64,000 nt of DNA from Rhizobium grahamii CCGE 502 (GCF_000298315.2 NZ_AEYE02000029.1:434001-498000); one strand, 5' to 3'. Shown: positions 15,168-25,323, counted from the first letter of the stretch. Program-made: numbers and translations. The notes: generated from the letters alone by a model not told the origin.

Positions 15168-17255
15168 ATGAGCCAGGCAAAATCAGCGAGCATCATGGAT
15201 TCTCGCATTCTCATTCCGGCCGTGGGCGCCGCCTTCAAGAAGCTGAACCCACGCACCCTTGCCAAAAACCCCGTCATGTTCGTCGTGGCGACGGTTTCGG
15301 CACTGACCACGATCCTGTTCGTCCGCGATCTCGTCATGGGCGGCGGAGATCTCGGCTTCTCTTTCCAGATCAACCTGTGGCTCTGGTTCACAGTGCTTTT
15401 TGCCAACTTCGCCGAAGCCGTCGCCGAGGGCCGTGGCAAGGCGCAGGCGGACTCGCTGCGCAAGGCCCGCACCGAAACCCAGGCAAAGCTGCTGACGGCC
15501 AACAACGGCACAGGTTACCGTCTGGTCCCCGGCACGAGCCTGAAGGTGGGCGACCTCGTCCTCGTCGAGGCTGGCGATATCATTCCCTCGGACGGTGAAG
15601 TCATCGAGGGCGTCGCATCCGTCAACGAAGCTGCGATTACCGGCGAATCCGCCCCTGTTATTCGCGAGTCCGGCGGCGACCGTTCGGCTGTTACCGGTGG
15701 CACGCAGGTGTTGTCGGATTGGATTCGTGTCCGCATCAGCGCCGCGGCGGGACATACATTCCTCGACCGCATGATCTCTCTCGTCGAAGGCGCGGAACGT
15801 CAGAAGACGCCGAACGAAATCGCGCTCAACATCTTGCTCGCGGGCATGACGCTGATCTTCGTTCTGGCCACCGCGACCATCCCGAGCTTTGCAAGCTACG
15901 CTGGCGGCTCGATCCCGATCATCATCCTCGTCGCGCTCTTCGTGACGCTGATCCCGACCACCATCGGCGCGCTTCTCTCGGCGATCGGCATTGCCGGCAT
16001 GGACCGTCTGGTGCGCTTCAACGTGCTTGCCATGTCGGGTCGCGCCGTCGAAGCCGCCGGTGACGTCGATACGCTGCTGCTTGACAAGACCGGAACGATT
16101 ACCCTCGGCAACCGCCAGGCGACAACATTCCGCCCGGTTCGCGGCATCACCGAACAGGACCTCGCCGACGCGGCACAGCTGGCATCGCTCGCCGACGAGA
16201 CACCGGAAGGCCGCTCGATCGTCGTGCTCGCCAAGGAAAAGTACGGTATCCGCGGTCGCGATATGACGAGCCTGAAGGCGACCTTCGTGCCCTTCACTGC
16301 CCAGACGCGCATGAGCGGCGTCGATGTCGAGGGCTCGTCGATCCGCAAAGGCGCGGTCGATGCTGTGCTTGCATATGTTGGCGCGGCGCCGGCGCCGGTC
16401 TCCGGCAATGCGGCCGTCGCCATTCGAAGCAACACCGAGGTCGTGCGGGAACTGCAGGCAATCGCCGATGAGATCGCCAAGGAAGGTGGCACACCGCTCG
16501 CCGTTGCGCGCGACGGGCGCCTTCTCGGCATCGTCCAGCTCAAGGACATCGTCAAGGGCGGGATCCGCGAGCGCTTTGCCGAACTGCGCCGCATGGGCAT
16601 CCGCACGGTGATGATCACCGGCGACAACCCTATGACCGCCGCCGCCATTGCGGCCGAGGCAGGCGTCGACGACTTCCTCGCTCAGGCCACGCCGGAGAAC
16701 AAGCTGTCGCTGATCCGCGAGGAACAGGCCAAGGGCAAGCTCGTCGCCATGTGCGGCGACGGCACCAACGACGCCCCCGCCCTCGCCCAGGCCGATGTCG
16801 GCGTTGCCATGAACACCGGCACGGTCGCGGCCCGCGAAGCCGGCAACATGGTCGACCTCGACAGCGATCCGACCAAGCTCATCGAAATCGTCGAAATCGG
16901 CAAGCAGCTGCTGATGACGCGTGGTGCGCTGACGACTTTCTCGATCGCCAACGACATCGCCAAGTACTTCGCAATCATTCCGGCGATGTTCCTGGCCTTC
17001 TATCCGCAACTCGGCGTGCTGAACGTCATGGGCCTAGCCACGCCGCAGAGCGCCATCCTGTCGGCGATCATCTTCAACGCGCTGATCATCGTCGCGCTGA
17101 TCCCGCTCTCGCTCAAAGGCGTGAAATACCGCGCGGTCGGCGCCGGCGCGCTCTTGTCCCGCAACCTGCTTATCTACGGTGTCGGCGGCATCATCGTCCC
17201 CTTCATCGGCATCAAGGCGATCGACATGGTCATCACGGCCATCGGTCTCGCCTAA
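15168..17255 (+). CDS. kdpB: K(+)-transporting P-type ATPase subunit B
   Basis: A 695-residue P-type ATPase (type IA). The phosphorylation motif [12 protein letters not shown] places the catalytic Asp near residue 306; [11 protein letters not shown] is the TGES dephosphorylation loop of the actuator domain; KGAVDAV is in the nucleotide domain; and [23 protein letters not shown] and [16 protein letters not shown] are the hinge motifs. It energises K+ uptake at low external K+. SD GGAG precedes the ATG. Confidence 0.98.
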   Translation: MSQAKSASIMDSRILIPAVGAAFKKLNPRTLAKNPVMFVVATVSALTTILFVRDLVMGGGDLGFSFQINLWLWFTVLFANFAEAVAEGRGKAQADSLRKARTETQAKLLTANNGTGYRLVPGTSLKVGDLVLVEAGDIIPSDGEVIEGVASVNEAAITGESAPVIRESGGDRSAVTGGTQVLSDWIRVRISAAAGHTFLDRMISLVEGAERQKTPNEIALNILLAGMTLIFVLATATIPSFASYAGGSIPIIILVALFVTLIPTTIGALLSAIGIAGMDRLVRFNVLAMSGRAVEAAGDVDTLLLDKTGTITLGNRQATTFRPVRGITEQDLADAAQLASLADETPEGRSIVVLAKEKYGIRGRDMTSLKATFVPFTAQTRMSGVDVEGSSIRKGAVDAVLAYVGAAPAPVSGNAAVAIRSNTEVVRELQAIADEIAKEGGTPLAVARDGRLLGIVQLKDIVKGGIRERFAELRRMGIRTVMITGDNPMTAAAIAAEAGVDDFLAQATPENKLSLIREEQAKGKLVAMCGDGTNDAPALAQADVGVAMNTGTVAAREAGNMVDLDSDPTKLIEIVEIGKQLLMTRGALTTFSIANDIAKYFAIIPAMFLAFYPQLGVLNVMGLATPQSAILSAIIFNALIIVALIPLSLKGVKYRAVGAGALLSRNLLIYGVGGIIVPFIGIKAIDMVITAIGLA

Positions 17256-17267
17256 GGAGTTGACATC

Positions 17268-17837
17268 ATGTTGAAAGAACTTCGTCCGGCAATCGTCATG
17301 ATCGTTGCCACCACAGCCATCACCGGCCTGCTCTACCCACTCGCCATGACCGGCGCCGCGCAGGCGCTCTTCCCGGCGCAAGCCAATGGCAGCCTGATCG
17401 AAAAGGACGGCAAGGTGATCGGTTCGACGCTGATCGGCCAGGCGTTCGCCAGCGACAAATACTTCCACGGTCGTCCCTCGGCCGCGGGCGATGGATACAA
17501 CGCCGCCTCATCTTCGGGCTCGAACCTTGGCCCGACCAGCCAGAAGCTGCTGGATCGCGTCAAGACTGACTACGAGGCGGCAAAGGCAACCAACCCGAAT
17601 GCGGAGGTTCCGATCGATCTCGTGACCGCCTCCGGCAGCGGCCTCGATCCGCACATCTCGCCCGAAGCCACCTACTTCCAGATACCGCGCGTTGCCAAGG
17701 CACGTGGGATCGATGAAAGCAAGCTCAAGACGATTGTCGATGCCGCCGTCGAGCACCCTGAACTAGGGATTCTCGGCGAAGCGACCGTCAATGTACTGGC
17801 ATTGAACCAGTCCCTTGATGCTTCTATGTCTGAGTAA
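17268..17837 (+). CDS. kdpC: K(+)-transporting ATPase subunit C
   Basis: A 189-residue KdpC: one N-terminal membrane helix ([22 protein letters not shown]) and a periplasmic domain with the conserved [10 protein letters not shown] and [14 protein letters not shown] motifs. It stabilises the KdpFABC complex and affects its ATP affinity. SD AAGGAG lies before the ATG, 12 bp after kdpB. Confidence 0.97.
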   Translation: MLKELRPAIVMIVATTAITGLLYPLAMTGAAQALFPAQANGSLIEKDGKVIGSTLIGQAFASDKYFHGRPSAAGDGYNAASSSGSNLGPTSQKLLDRVKTDYEAAKATNPNAEVPIDLVTASGSGLDPHISPEATYFQIPRVAKARGIDESKLKTIVDAAVEHPELGILGEATVNVLALNQSLDASMSE

Positions 17838-17845
17838 GGTCAAAA

Positions 17846-17874
17846 GCCCCGGGGCGCCTGTGTGCACCCGGGGC
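17846..17874 (+). other. GC-rich intercistronic hairpin between kdpC and kdpD
   Basis: GCCCCGGG and CCCGGGGC form an 8-bp perfect stem around a 13-nt loop, directly after the kdpC stop and 26 bp before kdpD. There is no T tract, so it is more likely an mRNA-stability or partial-termination element than a full terminator. Confidence 0.5.
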
Positions 17875-17900
17875 CTGCTCGTCAAGGAAAGATAAAACGC

Positions 17901-20609
17901 ATGCCGGAAGACAACCGCGACACGGTTGGAAGGCCCTCACCCGACGCGCTGCTCGAGAAAGCGCGTCAGGAGACCCGCGGCCGACTGAAGATCTTCCTCG
18001 GCGCCGCGCCCGGCGTAGGCAAGACCTATGAGATGCTGGAATCGGGCCGCGCCAAGATGTCCGATGGCGTCGACGTGGTCATCGGCATGGTCGAGACTCA
18101 CGGGCGCAAGGAAACACAAGCGCTCGTCGACGGCTTCGAAGTCATTCCCCGCGTCAAGATCGACTACAAGGGCCGGCCTCTCGAGGAAATGGACATCGAC
18201 GCCATTCTCGCCCGCAGACCCTCCCTTGTCCTGGTCGATGAACTCGCTCACACCAATGCCGAAGGCAGTCGACATCCGAAGCGCTATCTCGACGTCAAGG
18301 AGCTGCTAGATCGCGGCATCGACGTCTACACGACGCTGAACATCCAGCACGTTGAGAGCCTGAATGATGTGGTCTCACAGATCACGCGCATCCGCGTGCG
18401 CGAGACAGTTCCAGACTCTGTCATCGACATGGCCGATGACGTCGAGATCATCGATCTCACACCGGAAGACCTGATCAAGCGGTTGCATGACGGCAAGGTC
18501 TATGTCCCAAAGACCGCCGAAAAGGCCCTGACTAACTATTTCACCGCCGGAAACCTCACCGCGTTGCGCGAACTCGCATTGCGCAAGACCGCACAGCGTG
18601 TAGACGATCAGCTTTTGACCCATATGCAGGCGCATGCCATCTCCGGTCCCTGGGCCGCCGGCGAAAGGGTACTTGTATCTATTGATCATCATCTGCGCTC
18701 CGCTTCACTGGTACGCTACGCGTCGCGAATGGCCTCGCGGCTGCGCGCGCCTTGGGCGGCCGTCTATGTCGAGACCAATCGATCGATCAGTCTGACCGAG
18801 GCCGACCGCGACACGATTGCGGCAACGCTCCGCCTGGCCGAACAGCTCGGCGGCGAGGCTCTCACCATTCCCGGTCGCGAGGTGTCGGAAGAGCTGGTTC
18901 GACACGCCACCGCCAACAACGTCACGCACATCGTCATCGGCGCCCCGAGCAAGCCGACTTGGCGGGACTGGCTTCACCGCTCCATAGCCGACGATCTGAT
19001 CCGAACCTCGGGCAACATCAGTGTCCACGTGATTTCCGGCAGCGAGAAGGATGGAACGTCGGCGCGCGGTGTCAAAACCGCGCCGTCGTCGCCTGCCTTC
19101 AATATCCAGCCATACCTCTCGGCCACAGCCTATGTGGTGATCGCGCTCATCGCAGGCGTTGTGCTTGATCAGGTTCTTGACGTCCGCAACCTCGCGCTCG
19201 TGTTCCTGATGGCAGTCCTCACCGCGGCCGTCATCCACGGGCTTCGTCCGGCGCTCTACACCTGCGTCCTCAGCGCACTGTCCTTCAATTTCTTCTTCCT
19301 GCCGCCCCGTTACACGCTGACGATCAGCGATCCGGAAAGCGTCCTCGCGCTGTTCTTTTTCCTGGGCGTTGCGGTGATAGCGAGCAATCTGACCGCAACG
19401 GTCCAACGCCAGGCTGCGGCGGCTCGACAGCGCGCCAGAACGACGGAAGACCTTTATCTCTTCTCCAAGAAGCTGGCCGGCACCGGCACACTAGACGACG
19501 TTCTCTGGGCCACGGCATTCCAGCTTGCCTCAATGCTCAAAGTCCGCGTCGTCCTGCTGCTGCCCGAAGGAGGCACCATTGCCGTCAAAGCCGGCTACCC
19601 GCCGGACGATACGCTCGATGAGGCAGATATCGCCGCCGCCCGGTGGGCCTGGGAGCACAATCACGCCGCCGGCCGCGGTGCCGACACCCTACCCGGCGCC
19701 AGGCGTCTCTATGTGCCGCTGCGAACCGGACGCGCTGCCGTCGGCGTGATCGGCCTGGACAATGACCGGCGAGACGGGCCATTGCTGACACCCGAGCAAC
19801 AGCGTCTTCTCCACGCGCTGGCGGACCAAGCCGCTCTTGCGATTGAACGCATTCAACTCGTGGCGGATGTCGACCGTGCGAAGCTTGCCGCTGAGGCCGA
19901 TCGTTTGCGTTCTGCCCTGTTGACGTCGATTTCGCACGATCTGAAGACGCCACTAGCCGCGATCCTCGGCGCCGCGGGCACACTGCGTGACTATCTCGAT
20001 TCCATGCCTCCGGAAGATCGCGTTGATCTTCTGTCCACCGTGGTCGACGAATCGGAACGGCTGAACCGGTTTATTGCCAACCTCCTCGACATGACGAAAA
20101 TCGAATCGGGCGCAATGGAACCGAATTATGCGCTGCACTATCCCGGCGATATTGCCGGAAGTGCGCTGCGGCGCGCCGAGAAAATTCTTTCACACCACCA
20201 GACTGTGATGAAAATCCCCACCGATCTACCGATGGTCCGCGTCGATCCGGTGCTGTTCGAGCAGGTGCTTTTCAACCTTCTCGACAATGCCGCCAAATAT
20301 GCGCCGCCTGGGTCATCGATCCGCATTGACGCCTGGGCTGACGCATACAGTGTCATGATTCAGGTCTTGGACGAGGGGCCGGGTCTTCCGCCGGCAGACG
20401 TGGATCGGGTCTTCGATACCTTCTATCGCGTACGCAAAGGCGACCAGGTTCGCGCCGGAACCGGCCTCGGCCTGTCAATCTGTCGCGGCTTTGTCGAGGC
20501 CATGGGTGGAACAATAACGGCCGGAAATCGCACCGATCGCTCCGGTGCCGTCTTCACCATCCGCCTTCCGAGACCAAATGAAATTCCGAAATTGGATGAG
20601 CTCAAATGA
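17901..20609 (+). CDS. kdpD: Sensor histidine kinase KdpD
   Basis: A 902-residue K+/turgor sensor kinase. Order: N-terminal KdpD domain with Walker A GAAPGVGKT (residues 34-42) and Walker-B-like LVDELAHTN; a universal-stress-protein-like domain; four transmembrane helices around residues 410-510; a GAF-like domain; HisKA with the phospho-accepting His near residue 679 (SISHDLKTPLAA); and HATPase motifs DNAAKYAPPGS and GTGLGLSICRG. It phosphorylates KdpE when K+ is low. The frame opens 13 codons earlier, but the ATG at 17901 has SD GGAAAG and a family-like N-terminus. It overlaps kdpE by ATGA. Confidence 0.97.
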   Translation: MPEDNRDTVGRPSPDALLEKARQETRGRLKIFLGAAPGVGKTYEMLESGRAKMSDGVDVVIGMVETHGRKETQALVDGFEVIPRVKIDYKGRPLEEMDIDAILARRPSLVLVDELAHTNAEGSRHPKRYLDVKELLDRGIDVYTTLNIQHVESLNDVVSQITRIRVRETVPDSVIDMADDVEIIDLTPEDLIKRLHDGKVYVPKTAEKALTNYFTAGNLTALRELALRKTAQRVDDQLLTHMQAHAISGPWAAGERVLVSIDHHLRSASLVRYASRMASRLRAPWAAVYVETNRSISLTEADRDTIAATLRLAEQLGGEALTIPGREVSEELVRHATANNVTHIVIGAPSKPTWRDWLHRSIADDLIRTSGNISVHVISGSEKDGTSARGVKTAPSSPAFNIQPYLSATAYVVIALIAGVVLDQVLDVRNLALVFLMAVLTAAVIHGLRPALYTCVLSALSFNFFFLPPRYTLTISDPESVLALFFFLGVAVIASNLTATVQRQAAAARQRARTTEDLYLFSKKLAGTGTLDDVLWATAFQLASMLKVRVVLLLPEGGTIAVKAGYPPDDTLDEADIAAARWAWEHNHAAGRGADTLPGARRLYVPLRTGRAAVGVIGLDNDRRDGPLLTPEQQRLLHALADQAALAIERIQLVADVDRAKLAAEADRLRSALLTSISHDLKTPLAAILGAAGTLRDYLDSMPPEDRVDLLSTVVDESERLNRFIANLLDMTKIESGAMEPNYALHYPGDIAGSALRRAEKILSHHQTVMKIPTDLPMVRVDPVLFEQVLFNLLDNAAKYAPPGSSIRIDAWADAYSVMIQVLDEGPGLPPADVDRVFDTFYRVRKGDQVRAGTGLGLSICRGFVEAMGGTITAGNRTDRSGAVFTIRLPRPNEIPKLDELK

Positions 20610-21310
20610 CCGGTTCAGCCGTAAAAATTCTCGTCGTCGACGACGAACCCCCGATCCGCAAGCTGCTTCGCGTTGGTCTCACCGCGCAGGGTTATGAGGT
20701 GAACGAGGCGCCGAACGGCGCTACCGCCCTGCAGTCGGCAAAGGACGATCCGCCTGATCTGATCGTGCTCGATCTTGGTCTACCAGACAAATCGGGCCAC
20801 GAACTATTGCAGGAATGGCGAGACGGGGGTCTCACCCTGCCAATCGTCATCCTTTCCAGCCGCACAGATGAAACTGGCATCGTCAATGCCCTCGAAGCGG
20901 GTGCAGATGATTATCTGACGAAGCCGTTTGGCATGAACGAACTCGGCGCCCGGCTACGCGTCGCCTTGCGCCACCGTCTACAACAGCAGGGTGAGAGGGC
21001 GATCTTCCAGGCCGGCGGCCTGTCCATCGACCTCGTCAAGCGCATCGTCAAGATCGATGGCAGGGAAATCAAACTCTCGCCGAAGGAATACGACATCCTG
21101 AGGGTCCTTGCCCAGCACGCCGGAAAGGTCCTGACTCACCAGTTCCTGCTGAAGCAGATCTGGGGGCCGGCCGCCGATGTCCAGTATTTGCGCGTCTATG
21201 TTCGCCAGTTGCGCCAGAAGATCGAACAGAGCCCTGATCAGCCGCAATACATCACGACGGAAACCGGTGTCGGATACAGGTTGAAAGAAGCCGATCCGCC
21301 GCCGGCCTGA
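20606..21310 (+). CDS. kdpE: Response regulator KdpE
   Basis: A 234-residue OmpR/PhoB-type regulator. The receiver has acidic residues VDDE at 11-14, phospho-acceptor Asp56 (LIVLDLGLPD) and Lys in YLTKPF near 105. The winged-helix DNA-binding domain contains LSPKEYDILRVLAQHAGKVL and YLRVYVRQLRQKIE. It should activate the kdp promoter through the TTTATA repeat noted upstream. Its stop is only 6 bp from the stop of the convergent methyltransferase. Confidence 0.97.
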   Translation: MTGSAVKILVVDDEPPIRKLLRVGLTAQGYEVNEAPNGATALQSAKDDPPDLIVLDLGLPDKSGHELLQEWRDGGLTLPIVILSSRTDETGIVNALEAGADDYLTKPFGMNELGARLRVALRHRLQQQGERAIFQAGGLSIDLVKRIVKIDGREIKLSPKEYDILRVLAQHAGKVLTHQFLLKQIWGPAADVQYLRVYVRQLRQKIEQSPDQPQYITTETGVGYRLKEADPPPA

Positions 21311-21316
21311 GTCGGT

Positions 21317-22099
21317 TCATCGGTATGCGCGCTCAGACCACGCTCGCATACCGAGCCCCACCATCACTTCATAGGCGATGCGGCGGCGCATCGGGTTGTG
21401 CAGTCGGATTGCCGTAGAACCCAAAAACTCGGTTTCAATGTGATCGAAAGTCTTTAGCTCGGGCGAAGTCTTGATCGTCCGCGCGTAAAATTCATGGAAC
21501 GGTTGACGGCAGACGTAGGTCTTGTATTTCGTCAGGCAGAAGACGGAATAGCGACCGGCCTCTTCACGCAGGAAGTCGGTCACGCCAGCGGTAACCTCGG
21601 GCCAGGCCGGATTGAACGTGTCGTCGAAAACGATGATGCCATGCTCGGCCAGCGACGCGGCGGCCAGGCGGCTATCAGCCTCGACATGGGGCAGCATGTG
21701 GCCGCCATCGATGCTGAAGAAGCGAATCAGGCCGGCCCGTTCGATGACGTCCGCTGGCCGGAGTAGCGTGCTGTCGCTCTTGATGACACGCTCTTCATCT
21801 ACTGAAAGCCCGAGTTGGCGGCCACCCGCCGCGAAACGTTCATACTGCGTAACACCGTGATCCGGTTTCACGATGTCGAACGGATCGATAGCGACGATCT
21901 TCTCTCCGTCTCCGCAGATCTTTCGCAGGAGAAAATAGGATCGACCGTAGTAAACACCAATCTCGGCCAAGCCGCCTTGCAGGGAAGCCGATTGCTGGGA
22001 ACGCAAAATAGCAAGAAAGACCAGCGCGTCCGGCGGATCAATGTACCCTTCGATCGCTTGAAGATCATGGAATATGAATTTTCTGACCGATGAATTCAT
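21317..22099 (-). CDS. Class I SAM-dependent methyltransferase-like protein
   Basis: A 260-residue protein with a Rossmann-type methyltransferase core. GGLAEIGVYYGRSYFLL is the SAM-binding motif I (E-I-G-x-Y-x-G-R-S), KIVAIDPFD is motif II with its acidic residue, and FFSIDGGHMLPHVEADSRLA with GIIVFDDTFNPAWP matches the Methyltransf_24-like group often tied to glycan or antibiotic modification. The substrate is unknown. SD GGAAGG lies about 9 bp before the ATG. It is convergent with kdpE and divergent from galE; a role in polysaccharide or lipid decoration is only suggested by the galE neighbour. Confidence 0.7.
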   Translation of the reverse strand: MNSSVRKFIFHDLQAIEGYIDPPDALVFLAILRSQQSASLQGGLAEIGVYYGRSYFLLRKICGDGEKIVAIDPFDIVKPDHGVTQYERFAAGGRQLGLSVDEERVIKSDSTLLRPADVIERAGLIRFFSIDGGHMLPHVEADSRLAAASLAEHGIIVFDDTFNPAWPEVTAGVTDFLREEAGRYSVFCLTKYKTYVCRQPFHEFYARTIKTSPELKTFDHIETEFLGSTAIRLHNPMRRRIAYEVMVGLGMRAWSERAYR

Positions 22100-22444
22100 G
22101 GCACCGCGCCTTCCGATGCATCAACAGAACCCCCGTGAGGGACAATGTTTCGCAGAAGAAAGGAACATAAGTCAATTCTATTTAAGTTGGAGCAGAATAT
22201 GTCTTTAGAGACGCATTAGGTTGCTTGAGCCTTTGCAGTTTTGATGCAGCGATCTATTGAGAGACCCGCGCCGCCATTAAGCCGGCGGACAGTCAATCCG
22301 GCCGAAAAGCTTCGATCAATCAATTTGCTAATGCCATCGCTGACAAAATGATGCCCTCGCCGCTCCCGCTTCGTTTCTTTCTTTTTCTTGCCATCGACCT
22401 GTCCTAAGTCTCCTCTCCAGCGAAACGAGAATTAAAGGTGGTGC
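22100..22444. other. Intergenic region between divergent methyltransferase and galE
   Basis: 345 bp without a supportable ORF. It must hold the promoters of both flanking genes. On the minus side a TTGACT occurs within an AT-rich block near 22166-22171, but no matching -10 at 17 bp is clear. A T-rich CTTTCTTTTTCTTGCC tract precedes galE. I see no repeat or RNA gene. Confidence 0.4.
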
Positions 22445-23428
22445 ATGGCAGGTGAAACGGTTCTGGTCGTGGGTGGCGCTGGGTATATTGGCTCGCACAC
22501 GTGTCTCGATCTTGCGAATAAGGGTTTCAAACCGGTCGTTTTCGACAATTTCTCCAACGGTCATCGCGAATTTGTAAAATGGGGACCCGCAGAGGAAGGG
22601 GATATCCGGGATCGGGCCCGCCTCGACGAGGTCCTGGCCAAGCACAAACCAGCAGCCATCCTGCACTTTGCCGCCCTTATCGAGGTCGGTGAATCGGTCA
22701 AGGATCCGGTAGCCTTTTACGAGAACAACGTCATCGGCACCTTGACCCTCTTGGCAGCCGCCCAGGCTGCTGGTGTCAAGGCATTCGTGTTCTCGTCGAC
22801 CTGCGCAACCTATGGCCTGCCGCAGAGCGTGCCGCTGGATGAGACGCATCGCCAGGTGCCGATCAATCCCTACGGCCGCACGAAATACATCGTCGAGCAG
22901 GCGCTGGCCGACTATGACAAGTACACAGGCTTTCGATCGGTCGTACTCCGCTACTTCAACGCAGCCGGCGCCGATTTCGAGGGCCGGATCGGCGAATGGC
23001 ACCAGCCTGAAACCCACGCCATACCACTGGCGATCGACGCCGCACTGGGTCGCCGTGAGGGCTTCAAGGTCTTCGGCACCGATTACGAGACGCGCGATGG
23101 CACCTGCGTCCGCGACTACATCCACGTCCTCGATCTCGCCGACGCCCACGTTCGCGCCGTCGAGCATCTGCTGCGGGGCGGGGAGTCGGTTGCCCTCAAC
23201 CTCGGCACCGGCACTGGAACGACGGTAAAGGAACTTCTCGGCACAATCGAGCGCGTCTCGGAGCGGCCGTTTCCGGTGGAATATGTCGGCCGTCGCGAAG
23301 GCGACTCCCACACGCTCGTTGCCAACAATGACAAGGCGCGGGAAATTCTCGGCTGGGCGCCGCAGTACGATCTATCTCAGATCATTCGCTCCGCGTGGAA
23401 CTGGCACGCGAAGTCAAATCAGCACTGA
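22445..23428 (+). CDS. galE: UDP-glucose 4-epimerase
   Basis: A 327-residue extended short-chain dehydrogenase. VVGGAGYIGSHT binds NAD, FSSTCATYG carries the catalytic Ser/Thr, and YGRTKYIVEQ the catalytic Tyr-x3-Lys. VLRYFNAAGAD and RDGTCVRDYIHVLDLADAH are typical GalE blocks. It interconverts UDP-glucose and UDP-galactose for exopolysaccharide and lipopolysaccharide precursors. Length is normal for rhizobial GalE/ExoB. RBS-like AAAGGTGG lies before the ATG. Confidence 0.93.
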   Translation: MAGETVLVVGGAGYIGSHTCLDLANKGFKPVVFDNFSNGHREFVKWGPAEEGDIRDRARLDEVLAKHKPAAILHFAALIEVGESVKDPVAFYENNVIGTLTLLAAAQAAGVKAFVFSSTCATYGLPQSVPLDETHRQVPINPYGRTKYIVEQALADYDKYTGFRSVVLRYFNAAGADFEGRIGEWHQPETHAIPLAIDAALGRREGFKVFGTDYETRDGTCVRDYIHVLDLADAHVRAVEHLLRGGESVALNLGTGTGTTVKELLGTIERVSERPFPVEYVGRREGDSHTLVANNDKAREILGWAPQYDLSQIIRSAWNWHAKSNQH

Positions 23429-23456
23429 AACGTATCAAGGATCGGTCGAACACGTA

Positions 23457-23495
23457 ACGTCAATCACCACGCTTAGTAGGCGCGGTGATTGACGT
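23457..23495. repeat. Long inverted repeat downstream of galE
   Basis: ACGTCAATCACC and GGTGATTGACGT are perfect 12-bp arms around a 15-bp centre. No T tract follows on either strand, so it is not a standard terminator. It lies between convergent galE and the DUF1993 gene and could be an RNA stability hairpin, a protein-binding palindrome, or a member of a dispersed repeat. Confidence 0.6.
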
Positions 23496-23565
23496 ATGTT
23501 GCCGGTCCTCATGCACGACGACGCTGAGCGCGATAGGCGGGTGGTCGCGGCGCCCCTCCGACCTC

Positions 23566-24075
23566 TCAGCCGAGGCGTCCGAGGTAATCCATCTTGCCGA
23601 CGGGTACGCCCTGGTTGCGCAGGATCGCGTGGGCCGTTGCAAGGTGGAAGAAGAAATTCGGCAGTGCGAACGTCATCACGTATTCGTCGCCGCGGAACGT
23701 GAGCTTATTGCCTCCTGGCGAAAGAATGATTTCCCGCGTTTCCGTTCCCTCGAGCGCTGCCGGCGCGACGGTCGCGAGATAGGCTTCCGTCTTGGCAACG
23801 CGCTCGCGCAACTCGGCGATCGTTGCCTCGTTGTCTTCAAATTTAGGCGCCTCGCTGCCGGTCAGCCGCGCGATCGCCAGTTTGGCGCTATCGGTCGCGC
23901 GCTGATACTGGCCCGAGAACGGCAGCATGTCCGGAGTCAACCGCGCGGCAACGAGATCCGCGTCATCGATCCCTCTTTCTTTCGCGAAGTTCTCGGCTTT
24001 GTCGAGATAGGTCTTCAAGCTTTCAAGACCGTGCTGGAAGACGGGAACTGTCAATCGGTACATCGAAATAGGCAT
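23566..24075 (-). CDS. DUF1993 domain-containing protein
   Basis: A 169-residue DUF1993 protein: MYRLTVPVFQHGLESLKTYLDKAENFA at the N-terminus, LTPDMLPFSGQYQRATDSAK, and the C-terminal FRGDEYVMTFALPNFFFHLATAHAILR-like helix with a conserved FFH. The fold is a DinB-like four-helix bundle and the function is unknown. The frame extends to a TTG at 24087, but the ATG at 24075 has SD GGAGAAACC and is preferred. Confidence 0.85.
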   Translation of the reverse strand: MPISMYRLTVPVFQHGLESLKTYLDKAENFAKERGIDDADLVAARLTPDMLPFSGQYQRATDSAKLAIARLTGSEAPKFEDNEATIAELRERVAKTEAYLATVAPAALEGTETREIILSPGGNKLTFRGDEYVMTFALPNFFFHLATAHAILRNQGVPVGKMDYLGRLG

Positions 24076-24209
24076 CGGTTTCTCCAATGGTAGGCAGCGA
24101 CCTGCTGCCGCTGGCGCATATAGTTCGCGCAGGAACGCTTTTCAGCGCCAGCCAAGGTGTCTTCGCGCGATTTTCGCGGCTGGTCCTTGGCCTCATCATT
24201 GAAATGGAC

Positions 24210-24244
24210 TTGACGCCTTTGTCAGAAAATGGAATGAATATTCC
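24210..24244 (+). promoter_or_regulatory. Candidate IolR-type operator and promoter of the sugar ABC operon
   Basis: GGAATGAATATTCC at 24231-24244 is a palindrome fitting GGAA-N6-TTCC, the motif I remember for the inositol repressor IolR in Sinorhizobium meliloti. A TTGACG at 24210-24215 with a -10-like TGAATA 19 bp downstream overlaps it, so a bound repressor would block the promoter. It lies about 150 bp before the binding-protein gene. The rest of 24076-24393 holds no gene I can support. Confidence 0.45.
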
Positions 24245-24393
24245 GTGATACAGATTTTACGGTTCGTTTGTTCCGTTTCTTGACGGACTGCCAACGGGAG
24301 ATGGCCCAACGAACATATACTGGCTTTTGGGCACGGCCCGGAGCTCCGGCGTGAGGAGGGTGCAGCCGGACACCGCTTTGTGGAGGAAAGAAA

Positions 24394-25323
24394 ATGAAGA
24401 AATTTATCCTGGGCACTGCCATGGCGCTCGTCCTGTCGACGGCCGCTCACGCTGAAACAGTCGGCGTTTCCATGGCGCTGTTCGACGACAACTTCCTGAC
24501 CGTTCTACGCAACGGCATGCAGGACTACGCCAAGACCATGAACGGCGTGACGCTGCAGGTTGAAGACGCGCAGAACGACGTGGCCAAGCAGCAGAGCCAG
24601 ATCCAGAACTTCATTGCGTCCAAGGTCGACGCGATCGTCGTTAATCCGGTTGACACCGACGCCACGGCGGCGATGTCGAAGCTTGCCGCTGAAGCCGGCA
24701 TTCCGCTCGTCTATGTCAACCGCGAACCGGTCAACGTTGACGCTCTTCCGGACAAGCAGGCTTTCGTTGCTTCGAATGAGCAGGAGTCTGGCACCCTCGA
24801 AGCCAAGGAAGTTTGCCGGCTGCTCGGTGGCAAGGGCAAGGCCGTTGTAATGATGGGCGAACTCTCCAACCAGGCTGCGCGCATGCGCACCAAGGACGTC
24901 CACGATGTCGTGGCGACCGATGAGTGCAAGGGCATCCAGATCATTGAAGAGCAGACGGCGAACTGGTCCCGTACCCAAGGTTCCGACCTTATGACCAACT
25001 GGCTTTCCAGCGGTCTCGAGTTCGATGCCGTCATCTCGAACAATGACGAAATGGCAATCGGCGCCATCCAGGCACTCAAGGCGGCCGGCAAGGATCTCAG
25101 CAAGATCGTCATCGGCGGTGTTGACGCCACTCAGGACGCACTCGCTGCGATGCAGGCAGGCGACCTCGACGTGACGGTCTTCCAGGACGCAGCAGGTCAG
25201 GGCAAGGGCGCACTCGATGCAGCGCTGAAGCTGGCTAAGGGCGAAAAGGTGGACAAGAAGGTCTATATTCCTTTCCAGCTCGTCACGCCTGAAAACGTCA
25301 AGGACTTCGTCGCGAAGAACTAA
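24394..25323 (+). CDS. ibpA: Sugar ABC transporter periplasmic binding protein, probable myo-inositol type
   Basis: A 309-residue pentose/inositol-class binding protein (periplasmic binding protein cluster B, RbsB-like). The signal peptide [20 protein letters not shown] ends at an AHA-ET site. The core has [60 protein letters not shown] and [15 protein letters not shown], all typical of this family. It resembles the rhizobial and Caulobacter IbpA/rhizopine-binding group as I remember it; ribose or another polyol is possible. SD GGAGGAAAG. First gene of a binding protein-ATPase-permease operon, preceded by a possible IolR site. Confidence 0.75.
   Translation: MKKFILGTAMALVLSTAAHAETVGVSMALFDDNFLTVLRNGMQDYAKTMNGVTLQVEDAQNDVAKQQSQIQNFIASKVDAIVVNPVDTDATAAMSKLAAEAGIPLVYVNREPVNVDALPDKQAFVASNEQESGTLEAKEVCRLLGGKGKAVVMMGELSNQAARMRTKDVHDVVATDECKGIQIIEEQTANWSRTQGSDLMTNWLSSGLEFDAVISNNDEMAIGAIQALKAAGKDLSKIVIGGVDATQDALAAMQAGDLDVTVFQDAAGQGKGALDAALKLAKGEKVDKKVYIPFQLVTPENVKDFVAKN

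Noticed and set aside
15183-17009. 608-aa open frame antisense to kdpB
   Set aside because: kdpB is intact with all P-type ATPase motifs; the antisense frame has no recognisable domain and reflects GC-rich codon bias.
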